Assembly: GCF_004341515.1 (NCBI RefSeq)
Contig: NZ_SLZF01000002.1
Span: forward strand, 496,001-560,000
Origin: Allobosea sp. BK604
GTDB taxonomy: Bacteria > Pseudomonadota > Alphaproteobacteria > Rhizobiales > Beijerinckiaceae
DNA length: 64,000 bases
Direction of reading: 5' to 3'
Part shown: positions 23,928 through 32,612 of the stretch, piece by piece
How the letters are laid out: the number at the start of each line of letters is the position of its first letter
Numbering within the stretch: position 1 is the stretch's first letter
Position numbers and translations under genes: made by a program
The notes under the pieces: model-generated
What the model was told of the DNA's origin: nothing
The model's input: the letters and a program-made list of their open reading frames with translations, nothing else
Databases searched by the model: none

Positions 23928-25121
23928 ATGAGCATCGACCCCGCCAAGGCGCTGATCGACGTGGACGAGGCGACGCGCCGGCTGCGCGTCAGCCGGGCGA
24001 CGCTCTACGCCTATGTCAGCCGCGGGCTGATCCGCTCCGAGCGACAGGCGGAGAACGGACGGGCCCATCTCTATGCGCTGGCCGATATCGAACGCCTGGT
24101 CTGGCGCAAGACGCGGGCCCGTAAGCCCGCCGGCGCCGCGGCGACAGCCTTGAGCTGGGGGCTGCCGGTGCTCGAGACCGGCGTCAGCCAGATCGAGCGG
24201 GGCATGCTGAGCTATCGCGGCCGGCCGATCGGCGAGTTCGCGGAAGAAGCCTCCCTCGAAGAGGTCGCGGCCCTGCTCTGGGGCGTGTCGGACGAGCCTT
24301 TCAGCGAGGCACGTTTCGACCCCGCCGGCGTTGCCGGCTGGACGCAACTGGTGGCGCTGCTGGAGACGGAAAGCCCGGTCGACCGTGCCATCGCCTTGAT
24401 GGCCCTGATGCGCCGGGTGGCCTGGGCACGACAGCTTTCCGCCGTTCCCGGCCTCAACGAGGCGAAGCTGGTCCAGGCGCTTGGCTGCGCCGCGACCGGG
24501 CTCGCCCTCGATACCAGGCTTCCCATGCACGAGGCCTTCGCGCAGGCCTGGAACGCCCCCGATGCCGCCGATGTCATTCGCCGCATCCTCGTCTGCAGCG
24601 CCGACCACGAACTCAATACATCCGCCTTCACGGCGCGGGTCGTCGCCTCGACCGACGTGGATTGCTGCACCGTCCTGGTCTCGGCGCTGACCGCGTTCTG
24701 CGGCTACGAACATACCGGGGTGATCGGCCTGTCCAGGGCCCTGCTCGCAGCCGCCCGACGCGGCGTCGATCTCGACGCGCTCATCGACGAGGCGCAGGCG
24801 GGCGAGAAGCCGCTCGCGGGGTTCTACCATCGGCTCTATCCCGACGGCGATCCGCGCGCGGCGATGGTGCTCTCGCGCTGCCGGATCATCCCCGAAGCGC
24901 CACGGCTGATCGATACTGTCGAGCGGCGCACGGGCCTGCGCCCGAACATCGATATCGCGCTGGTGATCGCCGAGGCCGGTTACGGGTTACCGGTCGGGGC
25001 GGCCGAGGCGATGTTCGCGACCGGCCGCTCGGTCGGCTGGATCGCCCATGCGGCCGAACAACGCGCGAGCGGCATCCGGATCCGCCCCCGCGCCTCTCAC
25101 GCGACGCTCGCGCCGGATTGA
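23928..25121 (+). CDS. HTH (MerR/excisionase-like) - citrate synthase fusion protein
   Basis: A 397-residue protein. Residues ~11-60 form a DNA-binding HTH (DEATRRLRVSRATLYAYVSRG, split after the second Arg pair in the family pattern), and residues ~80-385 form a citrate synthase domain. The citrate synthase active-site equivalents are all present: H262 (in CGYEHTGV, replacing HGGA), H301 (GFYHRLYP), D342 (PNIDIA), plus HELNTSAF and GWIAHAAEQ. Catalysis therefore looks possible, and the protein may be a substrate-sensing regulator, an enzyme, or both. It is divergent from the M20/ABC/MmgE/Hyu operon, which it may control. Confidence 0.88.
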   Translation: MSIDPAKALIDVDEATRRLRVSRATLYAYVSRGLIRSERQAENGRAHLYALADIERLVWRKTRARKPAGAAATALSWGLPVLETGVSQIERGMLSYRGRPIGEFAEEASLEEVAALLWGVSDEPFSEARFDPAGVAGWTQLVALLETESPVDRAIALMALMRRVAWARQLSAVPGLNEAKLVQALGCAATGLALDTRLPMHEAFAQAWNAPDAADVIRRILVCSADHELNTSAFTARVVASTDVDCCTVLVSALTAFCGYEHTGVIGLSRALLAAARRGVDLDALIDEAQAGEKPLAGFYHRLYPDGDPRAAMVLSRCRIIPEAPRLIDTVERRTGLRPNIDIALVIAEAGYGLPVGAAEAMFATGRSVGWIAHAAEQRASGIRIRPRASHATLAPD

Positions 25122-25131
25122 CGGCCCCGGC

Positions 25132-26238
25132 TCACGCCAGACGATCGATCAGCGCCAGCATCGTGTGGAAGTCGGGCATCGGGATCACGGCATCGATGCG
25201 CGGCAGGATGCGGTCCTTGACCAATGGGTTGCCGCTTTCGCCGGCAATGCCGAGCGGACCACGGAAGCCGTGCTTCGTCCAGGCGATCTCCTGGACCTCC
25301 GGCGTCATCAGCGCCTCGATCAGGGCTCCAGCCTGATCGTCGACGGCGATCAGCGGGTGCGCCGAGAACACGGTCGGCTCAGGATAGAGGATGACCGGCT
25401 TCGCCGGGGCCGCCGCCTCGAGCCGCCGCCAGCGCGCCTCGTCCTCCAGCACCCATTCGACGAGCTGGTTCTCGTAGCCGACGATGAGAGGCTGGGCGCC
25501 GGGCCCGCCGGCGAGATAGTCCTCGAACATCTTCCCGGAGGAGCTCGGCTTGTAGCCCATGCGGGCAAAGATGGTCGCGACCTGCTCGCCGATCGTGGCA
25601 GGCGTCGCGCTCGTGGCGACTCCTCCGCCCAGCAGATTGGCGGCGAGGCCGACGAGCATGAAGCCGGAATTCGACCGGTTCGGATCGGTCGAGATCAGGC
25701 GCGCATTGCCGTAGAGGCCGGGCACGCCGATATCCGACCAGCGCTTGTTCTGGAGGATCGCGCCGAGCAGCGCGGAGAGATCGAGGCGATAGCGCAGATC
25801 GCCATCGGCCTTCGCGAAGCCGCCGGCGACCAGCCCCTTGGCGACATTGTCCCAGGAATAGACCACGATCGGGGAATTCAGGATGACCTGATCGCGCCGG
25901 ATCTTCACCCCGCTCGCGCGCGCCAGATCGACCACGACCGAGGAGGACGGCCAGAGAAATTGCGGCTTTTGGTCGAGGATCGCGCGTTCGCGCGCCATCT
26001 CGATGCTACCGGCGCGCCGCGCGTCGAGTTCCAGGCCAGCGCGCCGGCGCAGTGCCGTGACGACGTCGGGATCGGCGACGAAACGCTCCTTCTCGCCCCC
26101 GATGAAGCCGGAAAGCTTGGTCGTTTCACCGAGATAGCCGCGAATGAGCGGGTTGGAGCGCCCGTAGAGCGCGGCGCCGGTCGCCGCCGCGCTGAAGCCG
26201 AGAAGGCCAAGGCCGAGGGTGCGGCGACTGATCGCCAT
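25132..26238 (-). CDS. Substrate-binding-like protein of the TelA operon
   Basis: A 368-residue exported protein with a Tat-like N-terminus (SRRTLGLGLLGFSAA). It has the type 2 periplasmic-binding-fold pattern: FLWPSSSVVVDLA, SPIVVYSWDN, SNSGFMLVGLAANLLGGG (in part) and late FRGPLGIAGES. Its WPSSS-x3-DL and NSG segments mirror those in the VWA lipoprotein two genes upstream, so the two proteins share a fold and perhaps a ligand class. No ABC permease accompanies it. Its ATG follows the XpaC-like stop with no gap. It ends convergently with the HTH-citrate synthase gene, 10 bases away. Confidence 0.75.
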   Translation of the reverse strand: MAISRRTLGLGLLGFSAAATGAALYGRSNPLIRGYLGETTKLSGFIGGEKERFVADPDVVTALRRRAGLELDARRAGSIEMARERAILDQKPQFLWPSSSVVVDLARASGVKIRRDQVILNSPIVVYSWDNVAKGLVAGGFAKADGDLRYRLDLSALLGAILQNKRWSDIGVPGLYGNARLISTDPNRSNSGFMLVGLAANLLGGGVATSATPATIGEQVATIFARMGYKPSSSGKMFEDYLAGGPGAQPLIVGYENQLVEWVLEDEARWRRLEAAAPAKPVILYPEPTVFSAHPLIAVDDQAGALIEALMTPEVQEIAWTKHGFRGPLGIAGESGNPLVKDRILPRIDAVIPMPDFHTMLALIDRLA

Positions 26239-26895
26239 TCAGGAGTTTCCCTTCTGGGGCAGGCTCGCAAGTCCCGTCGGGCTGCCGATATCCTCGGCGA
26301 GCGAGCGTCCGAGTAGTTTCAGCTCGACATCGAGAAGGTCGAGCTGGGCCTGCGCGAAACTGTCGGAATAGTAGGTGAAGGCCTGGTCGAGCTTGCCCAG
26401 CATCTCGCCGAGCTCGGCGAGCCGCTTGGGATCGCCGCTGCGCTGCCCCTCGACCACGGCCATGCCCTCCGCGATATCGACGGAGCGCGGCAGGTAATAG
26501 GTGAGGAACCGCCGTATCGCCGGCAGCCTGCCCGGCTCCTGCGCAAGGCGGTCGAGAATGCTGCGGGCGATCTCGGCCATATGCGCGGCGCGCCTGGCCG
26601 CCTCCTTCGACGTCAGGTTGCCCGACGCCTGCCGCAGGCGCGCGACCAGCGTCTCGCCCTCCTCGATCAGGCCGGCGACGAGTTCGGCCTGCGCCCGGCC
26701 GATCCGCTCTGCGGAGATCCGGTCGATCGCCCGCGCCGGCGCGAGCAGGAAGGCGGTGCCGAGATAGAGCCCGAGCGCGACCGGAACCACGACCAGGAAC
26801 GGAAGGCCGAGGCCGAAGACGCCGGCCGGAATGGCGAGCGCCGCGACGCCGCCGGCGAGCAGGTGGTTCCAGCCATTGGCGCCACCCGGATCCAT
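26239..26895 (-). CDS. XpaC-like protein (5-bromo-4-chloroindolyl phosphate hydrolysis family)
   Basis: A 218-residue protein with one or two N-terminal membrane helices (residues ~11-52, rich in Ala, Val and Leu), then a long helical cytoplasmic region rich in charged residues. Motifs such as RRFLTYYLPRSVDIAEGM and LDQAFTYYSDSFAQAQ match the XpaC family usually encoded beside TelA. Its molecular activity is not established. It starts 3 bases after the VWA gene stop and abuts the next gene, so four genes form one transcript. It may be the membrane anchor linking TelA to the envelope-exposed binding proteins. Confidence 0.75.
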   Translation of the reverse strand: MDPGGANGWNHLLAGGVAALAIPAGVFGLGLPFLVVVPVALGLYLGTAFLLAPARAIDRISAERIGRAQAELVAGLIEEGETLVARLRQASGNLTSKEAARRAAHMAEIARSILDRLAQEPGRLPAIRRFLTYYLPRSVDIAEGMAVVEGQRSGDPKRLAELGEMLGKLDQAFTYYSDSFAQAQLDLLDVELKLLGRSLAEDIGSPTGLASLPQKGNS

Positions 26896-26898
26896 GCG

Positions 26899-28521
26899 TC
26901 AGTTATAACCGCGCACGGCGCGGAACGCCTCGACCAGCCCCGAGCGCCCGTCGAATATCCGCCCGCCGGTTTCGCTTGCGAGACGCTCGAGCTGGGAGCG
27001 GTCGGCATCGCCGAAGGTGATGCCGAAGACGGGCACCCTGTGCCCGTCCTGCCGCCAGTCGCGCAGGAAGCTTTCGGGAGAGCCCTGGCTCTGACCGTCG
27101 GTCATGATGACGATGGCGGGCAGGAACCTGCCGGTGCCGAGATCGGCCGCCATGGCCTGCAGCGCCGAACGTGCACAGCTATACATGTCGGTTCCACCTC
27201 CCGCCCGCAATTGCAGGCCCCAGGCCTTCAGCCGATCCTGATCGGCAGGGACACCCGTGCCTTGCTCGGCCTTGCCCGGCACGCTGGAGAACGGGATCGC
27301 GATGATGCGATCCTCCGCCGACCATTGCACCAGGAGCGCGCGGGTGGTCTGGGGGGTAAACAGGAAGGAGGCCGCCTCATGCAGCTGGCGGATGCCCTCG
27401 CCCTCCATGCTTCCGGAGACGTCGAGGCAAAGTGCCGATAGCGAAGGCAGCCGCAACGCCTCCTGGTAGAGATTGAGCGCGTCCCAGATGACCTTGGGCT
27501 CGGGCGGCCGCACCGCCGTGATCGGGCGGGACGGATCGAAATTCCAGTCCGCGACCGGAGGGGCGTTGTCGCCGGCGCCGAGGGGAAGGCGGCGGCCGGT
27601 CGCTGCGATGCGCTTGCGGATCTCAGCCGAGGCGAGGAATTTCTGCAGATCGAGCACGAAGCTCTCGACATCCTTGCCGCGGCCGCGATCGAGATAGCCA
27701 ATCGGCCCGTCCGAGACCGCGACGCCGTCTTTCGGATAGACCAACCAGAGCGGTTCGCTGCGGCGCGCGACGAGCGCGTCGTTGGTTTCCTTCAGCACCG
27801 CCTCATAGTTCCACATCGCATCGTAGCGGACGCCACGCTTGTCCTGGTCGAGGAACAGGTCGCCGAGCCAGCCGCTCGAGCCCGAGCTGCGCTCGACGCC
27901 GGCGAGCAGCGCCCGGGCCTTCTGCCGGACATCGGGACTGGAGAGATCGCCGCTGGTCAGGACATCGCCCTTGCCGACGGCCGTGGTCAGCATCGCGAGA
28001 TAGGCGCCGGCTCCGGAATTCGATTGCGTCGCCGAGGACATCAGGAATTTCAGATCGCCCTTCTCGACCGCCGCGACGATATCTGCGGTGGTCACCTCGT
28101 CCCTGGTCCAGCCCAGCGCCTCGGCCTTGGACTTGCGCACGCCCAGGATCACGGGACTCTGCGAGACCGAGGCCAGATGCTTGACCTTGCGGTTCTCGTC
28201 GAAGAGATCGATCCAGATCGATGCTGCCGGCCAGACCACATCGGCCTGGAGCGGGGCGGTCGCCGATTTCAGGCCGAAGCCGATATCGAGCGACCCCTGG
28301 TAGTTGAAGCCGCATTTGGCGCCGCGCGACTTGCAGAATTCCTGCACCAGCGGCTCGAGCACCTTGTTCTCCGAGCCGGCGGCGATCGCGATCTCCGGCC
28401 CGGAGGGCGAGCAGGCCGCGATGCCCAGGCTCAGGCCCAGCGCCCCCGCGAGGGCAAGCGCCAGCCGGACCGCGAAGCGGGACAGGACCATCGGCGTGCC
28501 CGCTGCACCGCCGCCGATCAC
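26899..28521 (-). CDS. Lipoprotein fusing a substrate-binding domain to a VWA domain
   Basis: A 540-residue protein. A signal peptide ends in a lipobox (GIAAC, Cys37). Residues ~42-330 are a type 2 solute-binding domain (VVWPAASIWIDLFDE, TQSNSGAGAYLAM). Residues ~360-540 are a von Willebrand A domain with a complete MIDAS: D367-S369-S371 in LDVSGSMEG, T444 in GGGTDMY and D475 in IMTDGQS. It should sit on the periplasmic side of a membrane and bind both a ligand and a metal-dependent partner. The GTG at 28521 overlaps the telA stop (GTGA); ATG 28491 is an alternative start giving a shorter signal peptide. Confidence 0.85.
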   Translation of the reverse strand: MIGGGAAGTPMVLSRFAVRLALALAGALGLSLGIAACSPSGPEIAIAAGSENKVLEPLVQEFCKSRGAKCGFNYQGSLDIGFGLKSATAPLQADVVWPAASIWIDLFDENRKVKHLASVSQSPVILGVRKSKAEALGWTRDEVTTADIVAAVEKGDLKFLMSSATQSNSGAGAYLAMLTTAVGKGDVLTSGDLSSPDVRQKARALLAGVERSSGSSGWLGDLFLDQDKRGVRYDAMWNYEAVLKETNDALVARRSEPLWLVYPKDGVAVSDGPIGYLDRGRGKDVESFVLDLQKFLASAEIRKRIAATGRRLPLGAGDNAPPVADWNFDPSRPITAVRPPEPKVIWDALNLYQEALRLPSLSALCLDVSGSMEGEGIRQLHEAASFLFTPQTTRALLVQWSAEDRIIAIPFSSVPGKAEQGTGVPADQDRLKAWGLQLRAGGGTDMYSCARSALQAMAADLGTGRFLPAIVIMTDGQSQGSPESFLRDWRQDGHRVPVFGITFGDADRSQLERLASETGGRIFDGRSGLVEAFRAVRGYN

Positions 28522-29591
28522 GCGGCGGAACTCGCAAGCGCGGTCTTCAACTCCCCGGTCAGCTGCTGCATGCGAGTCTCGACCGCGGCGCGCTTCTGGC
28601 GACCTTCGCGCTGCACCGCGAGCACGCCGGTGACCGTGTCGATGAGATCGCGATTGGTCTTCTCGAGGGTCTGGATGTCGATGATGCCGCGCTGGGCCTG
28701 CTTCTCGATCTCGATCGCCTGGCTCTTCATCATCTCGGAGGCCTGCCGCATCATCGTGTTGGTGGCGTCGGTCACCGTCTTCTGGAGGTCGAGCGCGGCC
28801 GATTGGCGGGTCAGGCCGAGCAGCAGCACCATCTTCTGCTTCCAGACCGGGATCGTCAGCTGTGTCGTGGCCTGCAGGTTCTCGATCAGCGTCTCGTCGC
28901 CAGCCTGGACGAGGCGAATCTGGGGGAGTTGCTGGATCCCGATCTGGCGCGCCTGCTGAAGATAGAAGACGCGCTTTTCCAGCCGGTCGACCGCCTGGGC
29001 GGCATCCTGATAGGCCTGCGCCGCCATCAGGCCATCGCCCGTCGCCTGCGCGCTATCCGCCTCGGACTTCAGCTCCAGCAGGCGTCCGTTGCGGAATTCC
29101 TCGGCGAAGACCTTGCCGGCGGCGATATGGGCTTCGAGAAACTGGATCGAGCGGCGGGTCTCCTCATGGAGATCGTCGAGCAGCGAGATGTCCCGCCGCA
29201 GGATGTCCTTGTGCTTGTCGAGCTGGATATTGATGCCTTCGATCTGGCTGGCGACGTCCTCGAACCGGCCGACGAAGCGACGCAGGCGGCTTTCGGCCGA
29301 TGAGATCAGCTTCTCGAAGAAGCCGGCCTTCTGAACCGTGGCGGGGTCGAGGCCGCGCGCCTTCTCGATCACGTCGAGCAGCAATGCTCCGGTATCGCCC
29401 ATCTCCCGGTTACGGGTCTGGGCCAGGACGCGATCGGCGAAGGCGACGACGTCGCGCTGTGACCTGTCGCCGAAACTCGTGACCAGCGCGCGGTCCCCGA
29501 GATCGATGCCTTGCTTGATCTGCGCTACGAGATTGGGATCGGCGACGACCGTCGGCAGGTTGGTCGTCATGGTCGTAAGATCCTCGGTCAT
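28518..29591 (-). CDS. telA: TelA/KlaA/YaaN-family toxic anion resistance protein
   Basis: A 357-residue cytoplasmic helical protein. The family core is clear near residues 230-300: PQIRLVQAGDETLIENLQ (in part), VWKQKMVLLLGLTRQ and DATNTMMRQASEM. Coiled-coil regions dominate. TelA relatives are linked to tellurite and cell-envelope stress, but the biochemical role is not known. I chose ATG 29591, six bases after AGGAG; ATG 29594 is adjacent. First gene of the telA, VWA lipoprotein, xpaC-like, binding-protein operon, coupled to the second gene by GTGA. Confidence 0.9.
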   Translation of the reverse strand: MTEDLTTMTTNLPTVVADPNLVAQIKQGIDLGDRALVTSFGDRSQRDVVAFADRVLAQTRNREMGDTGALLLDVIEKARGLDPATVQKAGFFEKLISSAESRLRRFVGRFEDVASQIEGINIQLDKHKDILRRDISLLDDLHEETRRSIQFLEAHIAAGKVFAEEFRNGRLLELKSEADSAQATGDGLMAAQAYQDAAQAVDRLEKRVFYLQQARQIGIQQLPQIRLVQAGDETLIENLQATTQLTIPVWKQKMVLLLGLTRQSAALDLQKTVTDATNTMMRQASEMMKSQAIEIEKQAQRGIIDIQTLEKTNRDLIDTVTGVLAVQREGRQKRAAVETRMQQLTGELKTALASSAA

Positions 29592-29854
29592 CATGATCTC
29601 CTGATTCCCGGGCTCGACCACGCGCCGAATTTTGCGACAGCTTTACGACAGTTGGGTGATGGTCGGGATGCGGCCGGATCAGCCTGTGAGGTCAGTGGCC
29701 CCCGGCCTTTCAGGCCCGCCATCGCCGACGGAGGTTGACCGATCCGGCTGAGCGGGCGGGACGGGAGCAGGTTTTATCGAGATCGCCTTGAGGCTTAGGC
29801 CCGATCGTCGTGGCCCGCTGTCGCTCGCGATGGGAGCGCCTCAGCTGGAAGCTC
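29592..29854. other. Intergenic region upstream of telA
   Basis: This gap holds the presumed telA promoter and the 3' end region of the amidohydrolase transcript. I see a small GGCCT-TTC-AGGCC dyad near 29704 and no coding signal or strong terminator. Confidence 0.45.
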
Positions 29855-30898
29855 TCAGAATTTAGTGCTGGTTATCTTGTATGCGCTAGCCGCAGATCGA
29901 CAATATAAATCCAGCTTCTCTTCAGCCGTAAAATCCTTCGTGATGCGCTTGAAGGCGTTCCAGAGGACAAGATAGCTGGTCGACTGGCCATCGACGGGAA
30001 AATTGCTTTCGAACATGCATCGGCCGACCCCGAAACAGTCAATGCATGTCATGACGTAAGGCCGCCAGGCGGAGGCCAGATCGAGAGAATTCGGCGGCGT
30101 ATCGCGCCTGTGAAAACCAAAGCCGTAATAGAGCATCCCGAGCCCGCCGAGCTTCATCGCCACGTTGGGACACCCGGCGAGTGCCTTGATGCCCTCCCGC
30201 CATTCCAGGAAAATCTCATTGCGGCGGTTGGAATAGGGTCCGACACCGAGCGGGCCGCCCACGTGATTGACGATGACGGTCGTGTCGGGAAAGGCCCTCG
30301 CGAGATCTGCGATCTCGTCCAACTGATGATGAAACGCCCAGGCGTCGAAGCTCAGCTGCCGCGAGGCAAGCAGCGAAAAGCCGGCGCGGAATGCGGCATC
30401 GGCGGCCAGATGAGCGGGATCGGCGCGCCCGAACATGCCAATGCCCGAGGCGTCCCAGCGCAAATGCTGACGGATGCCGCGGAACCGCCCTCCGGCGAGC
30501 GCGATATGGGCATCCAGCACGGGAGCAAGGCCTTTGCCGAGGCGCAGGTCGGCATGGCCGACGATCGCGGCAGCGATCCGATCGCCCTTTTCGGGCAGAC
30601 AGGAGACGTTCCGAACCACAAAGCCGGTTTCCCCGGTCGGCCTCAGCTCGACCGGGCCGTCGCTCAGGTGCTGCGAGCTTCCTTCGATGAAGACGGTGGC
30701 GACGATGTTGTGGCCCAGATTGGCATTGGCCAGCATGTCCTCGGCAGAATATTCGCGGCCTGGATGCGTCCAGATGTGATGATGCGCGTCGATGATCGGG
30801 AGCTCGGGCTCGAGCACCGGCTCGCCATGGCGCGCGTGCCAGTCGTTCATCTCCGCGCGTGAGCGGATGGCATTGCGGGTGTAGTCGTAGTCCAGCAT
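29855..30898 (-). CDS. Amidohydrolase family protein (amidohydrolase 2, TIM barrel)
   Basis: A 347-residue cytoplasmic metal-dependent hydrolase or decarboxylase of the Amidohydro_2 group. The metal-binding HxH occurs in PIIDAHHHIW near residue 35, followed by GIRQHLRWDAS, VIVNHVGGP and a late MFESNFPVDGQS containing the Asp. Such enzymes open lactones or cleave C-N or C-C bonds in small acids. I chose ATG 30898; the frame runs upstream through a dispersed repeat, which would give a spurious 47-residue extension. The repeat and a binding-protein gene lie directly upstream on the same strand, so co-transcription is plausible. Confidence 0.85.
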   Translation of the reverse strand: MLDYDYTRNAIRSRAEMNDWHARHGEPVLEPELPIIDAHHHIWTHPGREYSAEDMLANANLGHNIVATVFIEGSSQHLSDGPVELRPTGETGFVVRNVSCLPEKGDRIAAAIVGHADLRLGKGLAPVLDAHIALAGGRFRGIRQHLRWDASGIGMFGRADPAHLAADAAFRAGFSLLASRQLSFDAWAFHHQLDEIADLARAFPDTTVIVNHVGGPLGVGPYSNRRNEIFLEWREGIKALAGCPNVAMKLGGLGMLYYGFGFHRRDTPPNSLDLASAWRPYVMTCIDCFGVGRCMFESNFPVDGQSTSYLVLWNAFKRITKDFTAEEKLDLYCRSAASAYKITSTKF

Positions 30899-30922
30899 CG
30901 TCGGGCTCGCGCTGACCGCGCC

Positions 30923-31024
30923 AGAGCATTTCCGCGCTTCTCCGAAGCGCGAAAATTCTCTCGCTATTTGTAGTGACGCATTTTCTTCACGCGAACCGGT
31001 GTCCACTTCGCTCGAAAATGCTCT
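30923..31024. repeat. Dispersed intergenic repeat, copy B (102 bp)
   Basis: Same family as copies at 9085-9191 and 40062-40163, in the orientation of the latter. It begins AGAGCATTTCCGCGCTTCTC and ends CGAAAATGCTCT, with inverted complementary ends. Its right end overlaps the binding-protein stop codon: the CTA at 31023-31025 is the complement of TAG. Confidence 0.92.
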
Positions 31025-32612
31025 ATGCCGGCCGGACATTCCAGAAGACCGGGAAGCCGTTCAGGATGCCGTCGATGCTCGTCCGGCTGGCGGTCTGCTG
31101 GAGATACTGGCCGAGCGGATAGTAGGGGACATCGACAAGGCACTGCATTTGAATGTCGGCGCAGATTTGCCGCTGCGCCGCCTCGTCCGGCGCCTCGAAC
31201 CAGTCGACCCGCAATTGCTCCAGCCTCGCGCTCGTCGGCCAGCCCGTGATACCCGCGGTGCCATTGCCGCGAATATAGGAATGCACGGCGGGGCTGAGCC
31301 AATCCATGCCCGCGGAACCGACCACGAAAGCGTGCCAGCCGCCCTGGGAAATCGGCTCCCGCTTGTTGCGCCGCGCCAGCATCGAGGCCCAATCCATCGC
31401 GGCGTATTCGACATTAAGGCCGGCATCCTTCATCAGCTCGGCGCAGACATCGCCGAGCGCCTTGAGGGGCGGATTATCGGCCGGAACCATCAGGACGATG
31501 CGTTCATTGGCATAGCCCGCCCGCGTGAGCTCTTCCCGCGTCTTCCGGGGATCGGCATGTCCGCGAAACGTCTCGAGCCCGGCTTCGCTTGCCATCGGCG
31601 TGCCCGGACAGAAATAGCCCAGGGGCACGCGATAGGAGGCTGGATCCGAGCCGACGATCGCCTCCATGCAGGCGGTCTGGTCGAAGGCACCGAGCAGTGC
31701 GCGACGGATTGCCGGATTGTCGAATGGCGGTTGGAGGTGGTTGACGCGCAGCATGTTGACCATGCCGCTCGAATCGAGCTGCTGAAGGCGAATGCCCTTC
31801 GTCTCCCGAAGCAAAGGGGCGAGATCGGGCGAGGCATAGGCGAGCCAGTCCTGCTCGCCGGCCTGCAGGGCGGCGGAGGCGGTGCCGACATCGGATATTG
31901 TCGTCCACTCGACCTCGTCGTAATGGGCAATCTTCGGCCCGGCGGTCCAATCGGGCGTTCCGGTATCCCGCGGCCGGTAGCCCTCGAATTTGGTGTAGAC
32001 GCTCTTGATGCCCGCCTGCTGCTCCTCGGCCCTGTAGCGGAACGGCCCGCTGCCGACCATCTCGGTCAATGCCTTCATCGGGTCGGTCAGGGCGAGCCGC
32101 TCCGGCATCATCGCGCACATCGGAGGCGTCGTCTTGCCGAGCGCCATGCGCAACCCTGGAAAGGGACGTTTCAAACGAAACTGGATCGTGCGGTCGTCGA
32201 CAGCCACCAGCTCTTCAGTGACCGCCATCAGATAGCTTCCGAACGTGTCGCGGGCGGCCCAGCGCCTGATGCTCGCGACGCAATCGCGCGCCAGAACCTT
32301 CTCTCCGTCATGCCAGAGCAGGCCCTCGCGCAGCATCAGGGTCCAAAGACGGCCGTCATTCTCGACCTTGTCGCCCTCGAGCATCTGGGGCCTGATCTGG
32401 TAGGTCCCGTCCATTCCGTAGAGCGTATCGAAGACCATATAGGCGTGATTGCGGGTCACGTAGGCGGTGGTGAAGATCGGATCGAGCAGGACGAGCTCGG
32501 TTTGCGGAACGAAGCGGAGCGTCGTGCGCTCGACCGCTCGCACGAGTGCCGGGGATGCAATCGAGGCAACCATGGACACGCCGGCCTGTTTCAGAAAATC
32601 TCGCCTGTCCAT
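31023..32612 (-). CDS. Family 5 solute-binding protein, Tat-exported
   Basis: A 529-residue periplasmic binding protein of the peptide/nickel (DppA/OppA) family. The N-terminus MDRRDFLKQAGVSM is an almost perfect twin-arginine signal. Mature features include RLWTLMLREGLLWHDGEKV (in part) and FDNPAIRRALLGAFDQ. The ATG at 32612 has GGAG about seven bases upstream. No permease genes adjoin it, so it is either an orphan or works with the Dpp-type permeases at 34.5-36.4 kb. The downstream neighbour is an amidohydrolase, which may process the imported ligand. Its stop codon falls in a dispersed repeat. Confidence 0.9.
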   Translation of the reverse strand: MDRRDFLKQAGVSMVASIASPALVRAVERTTLRFVPQTELVLLDPIFTTAYVTRNHAYMVFDTLYGMDGTYQIRPQMLEGDKVENDGRLWTLMLREGLLWHDGEKVLARDCVASIRRWAARDTFGSYLMAVTEELVAVDDRTIQFRLKRPFPGLRMALGKTTPPMCAMMPERLALTDPMKALTEMVGSGPFRYRAEEQQAGIKSVYTKFEGYRPRDTGTPDWTAGPKIAHYDEVEWTTISDVGTASAALQAGEQDWLAYASPDLAPLLRETKGIRLQQLDSSGMVNMLRVNHLQPPFDNPAIRRALLGAFDQTACMEAIVGSDPASYRVPLGYFCPGTPMASEAGLETFRGHADPRKTREELTRAGYANERIVLMVPADNPPLKALGDVCAELMKDAGLNVEYAAMDWASMLARRNKREPISQGGWHAFVVGSAGMDWLSPAVHSYIRGNGTAGITGWPTSARLEQLRVDWFEAPDEAAQRQICADIQMQCLVDVPYYPLGQYLQQTASRTSIDGILNGFPVFWNVRPA

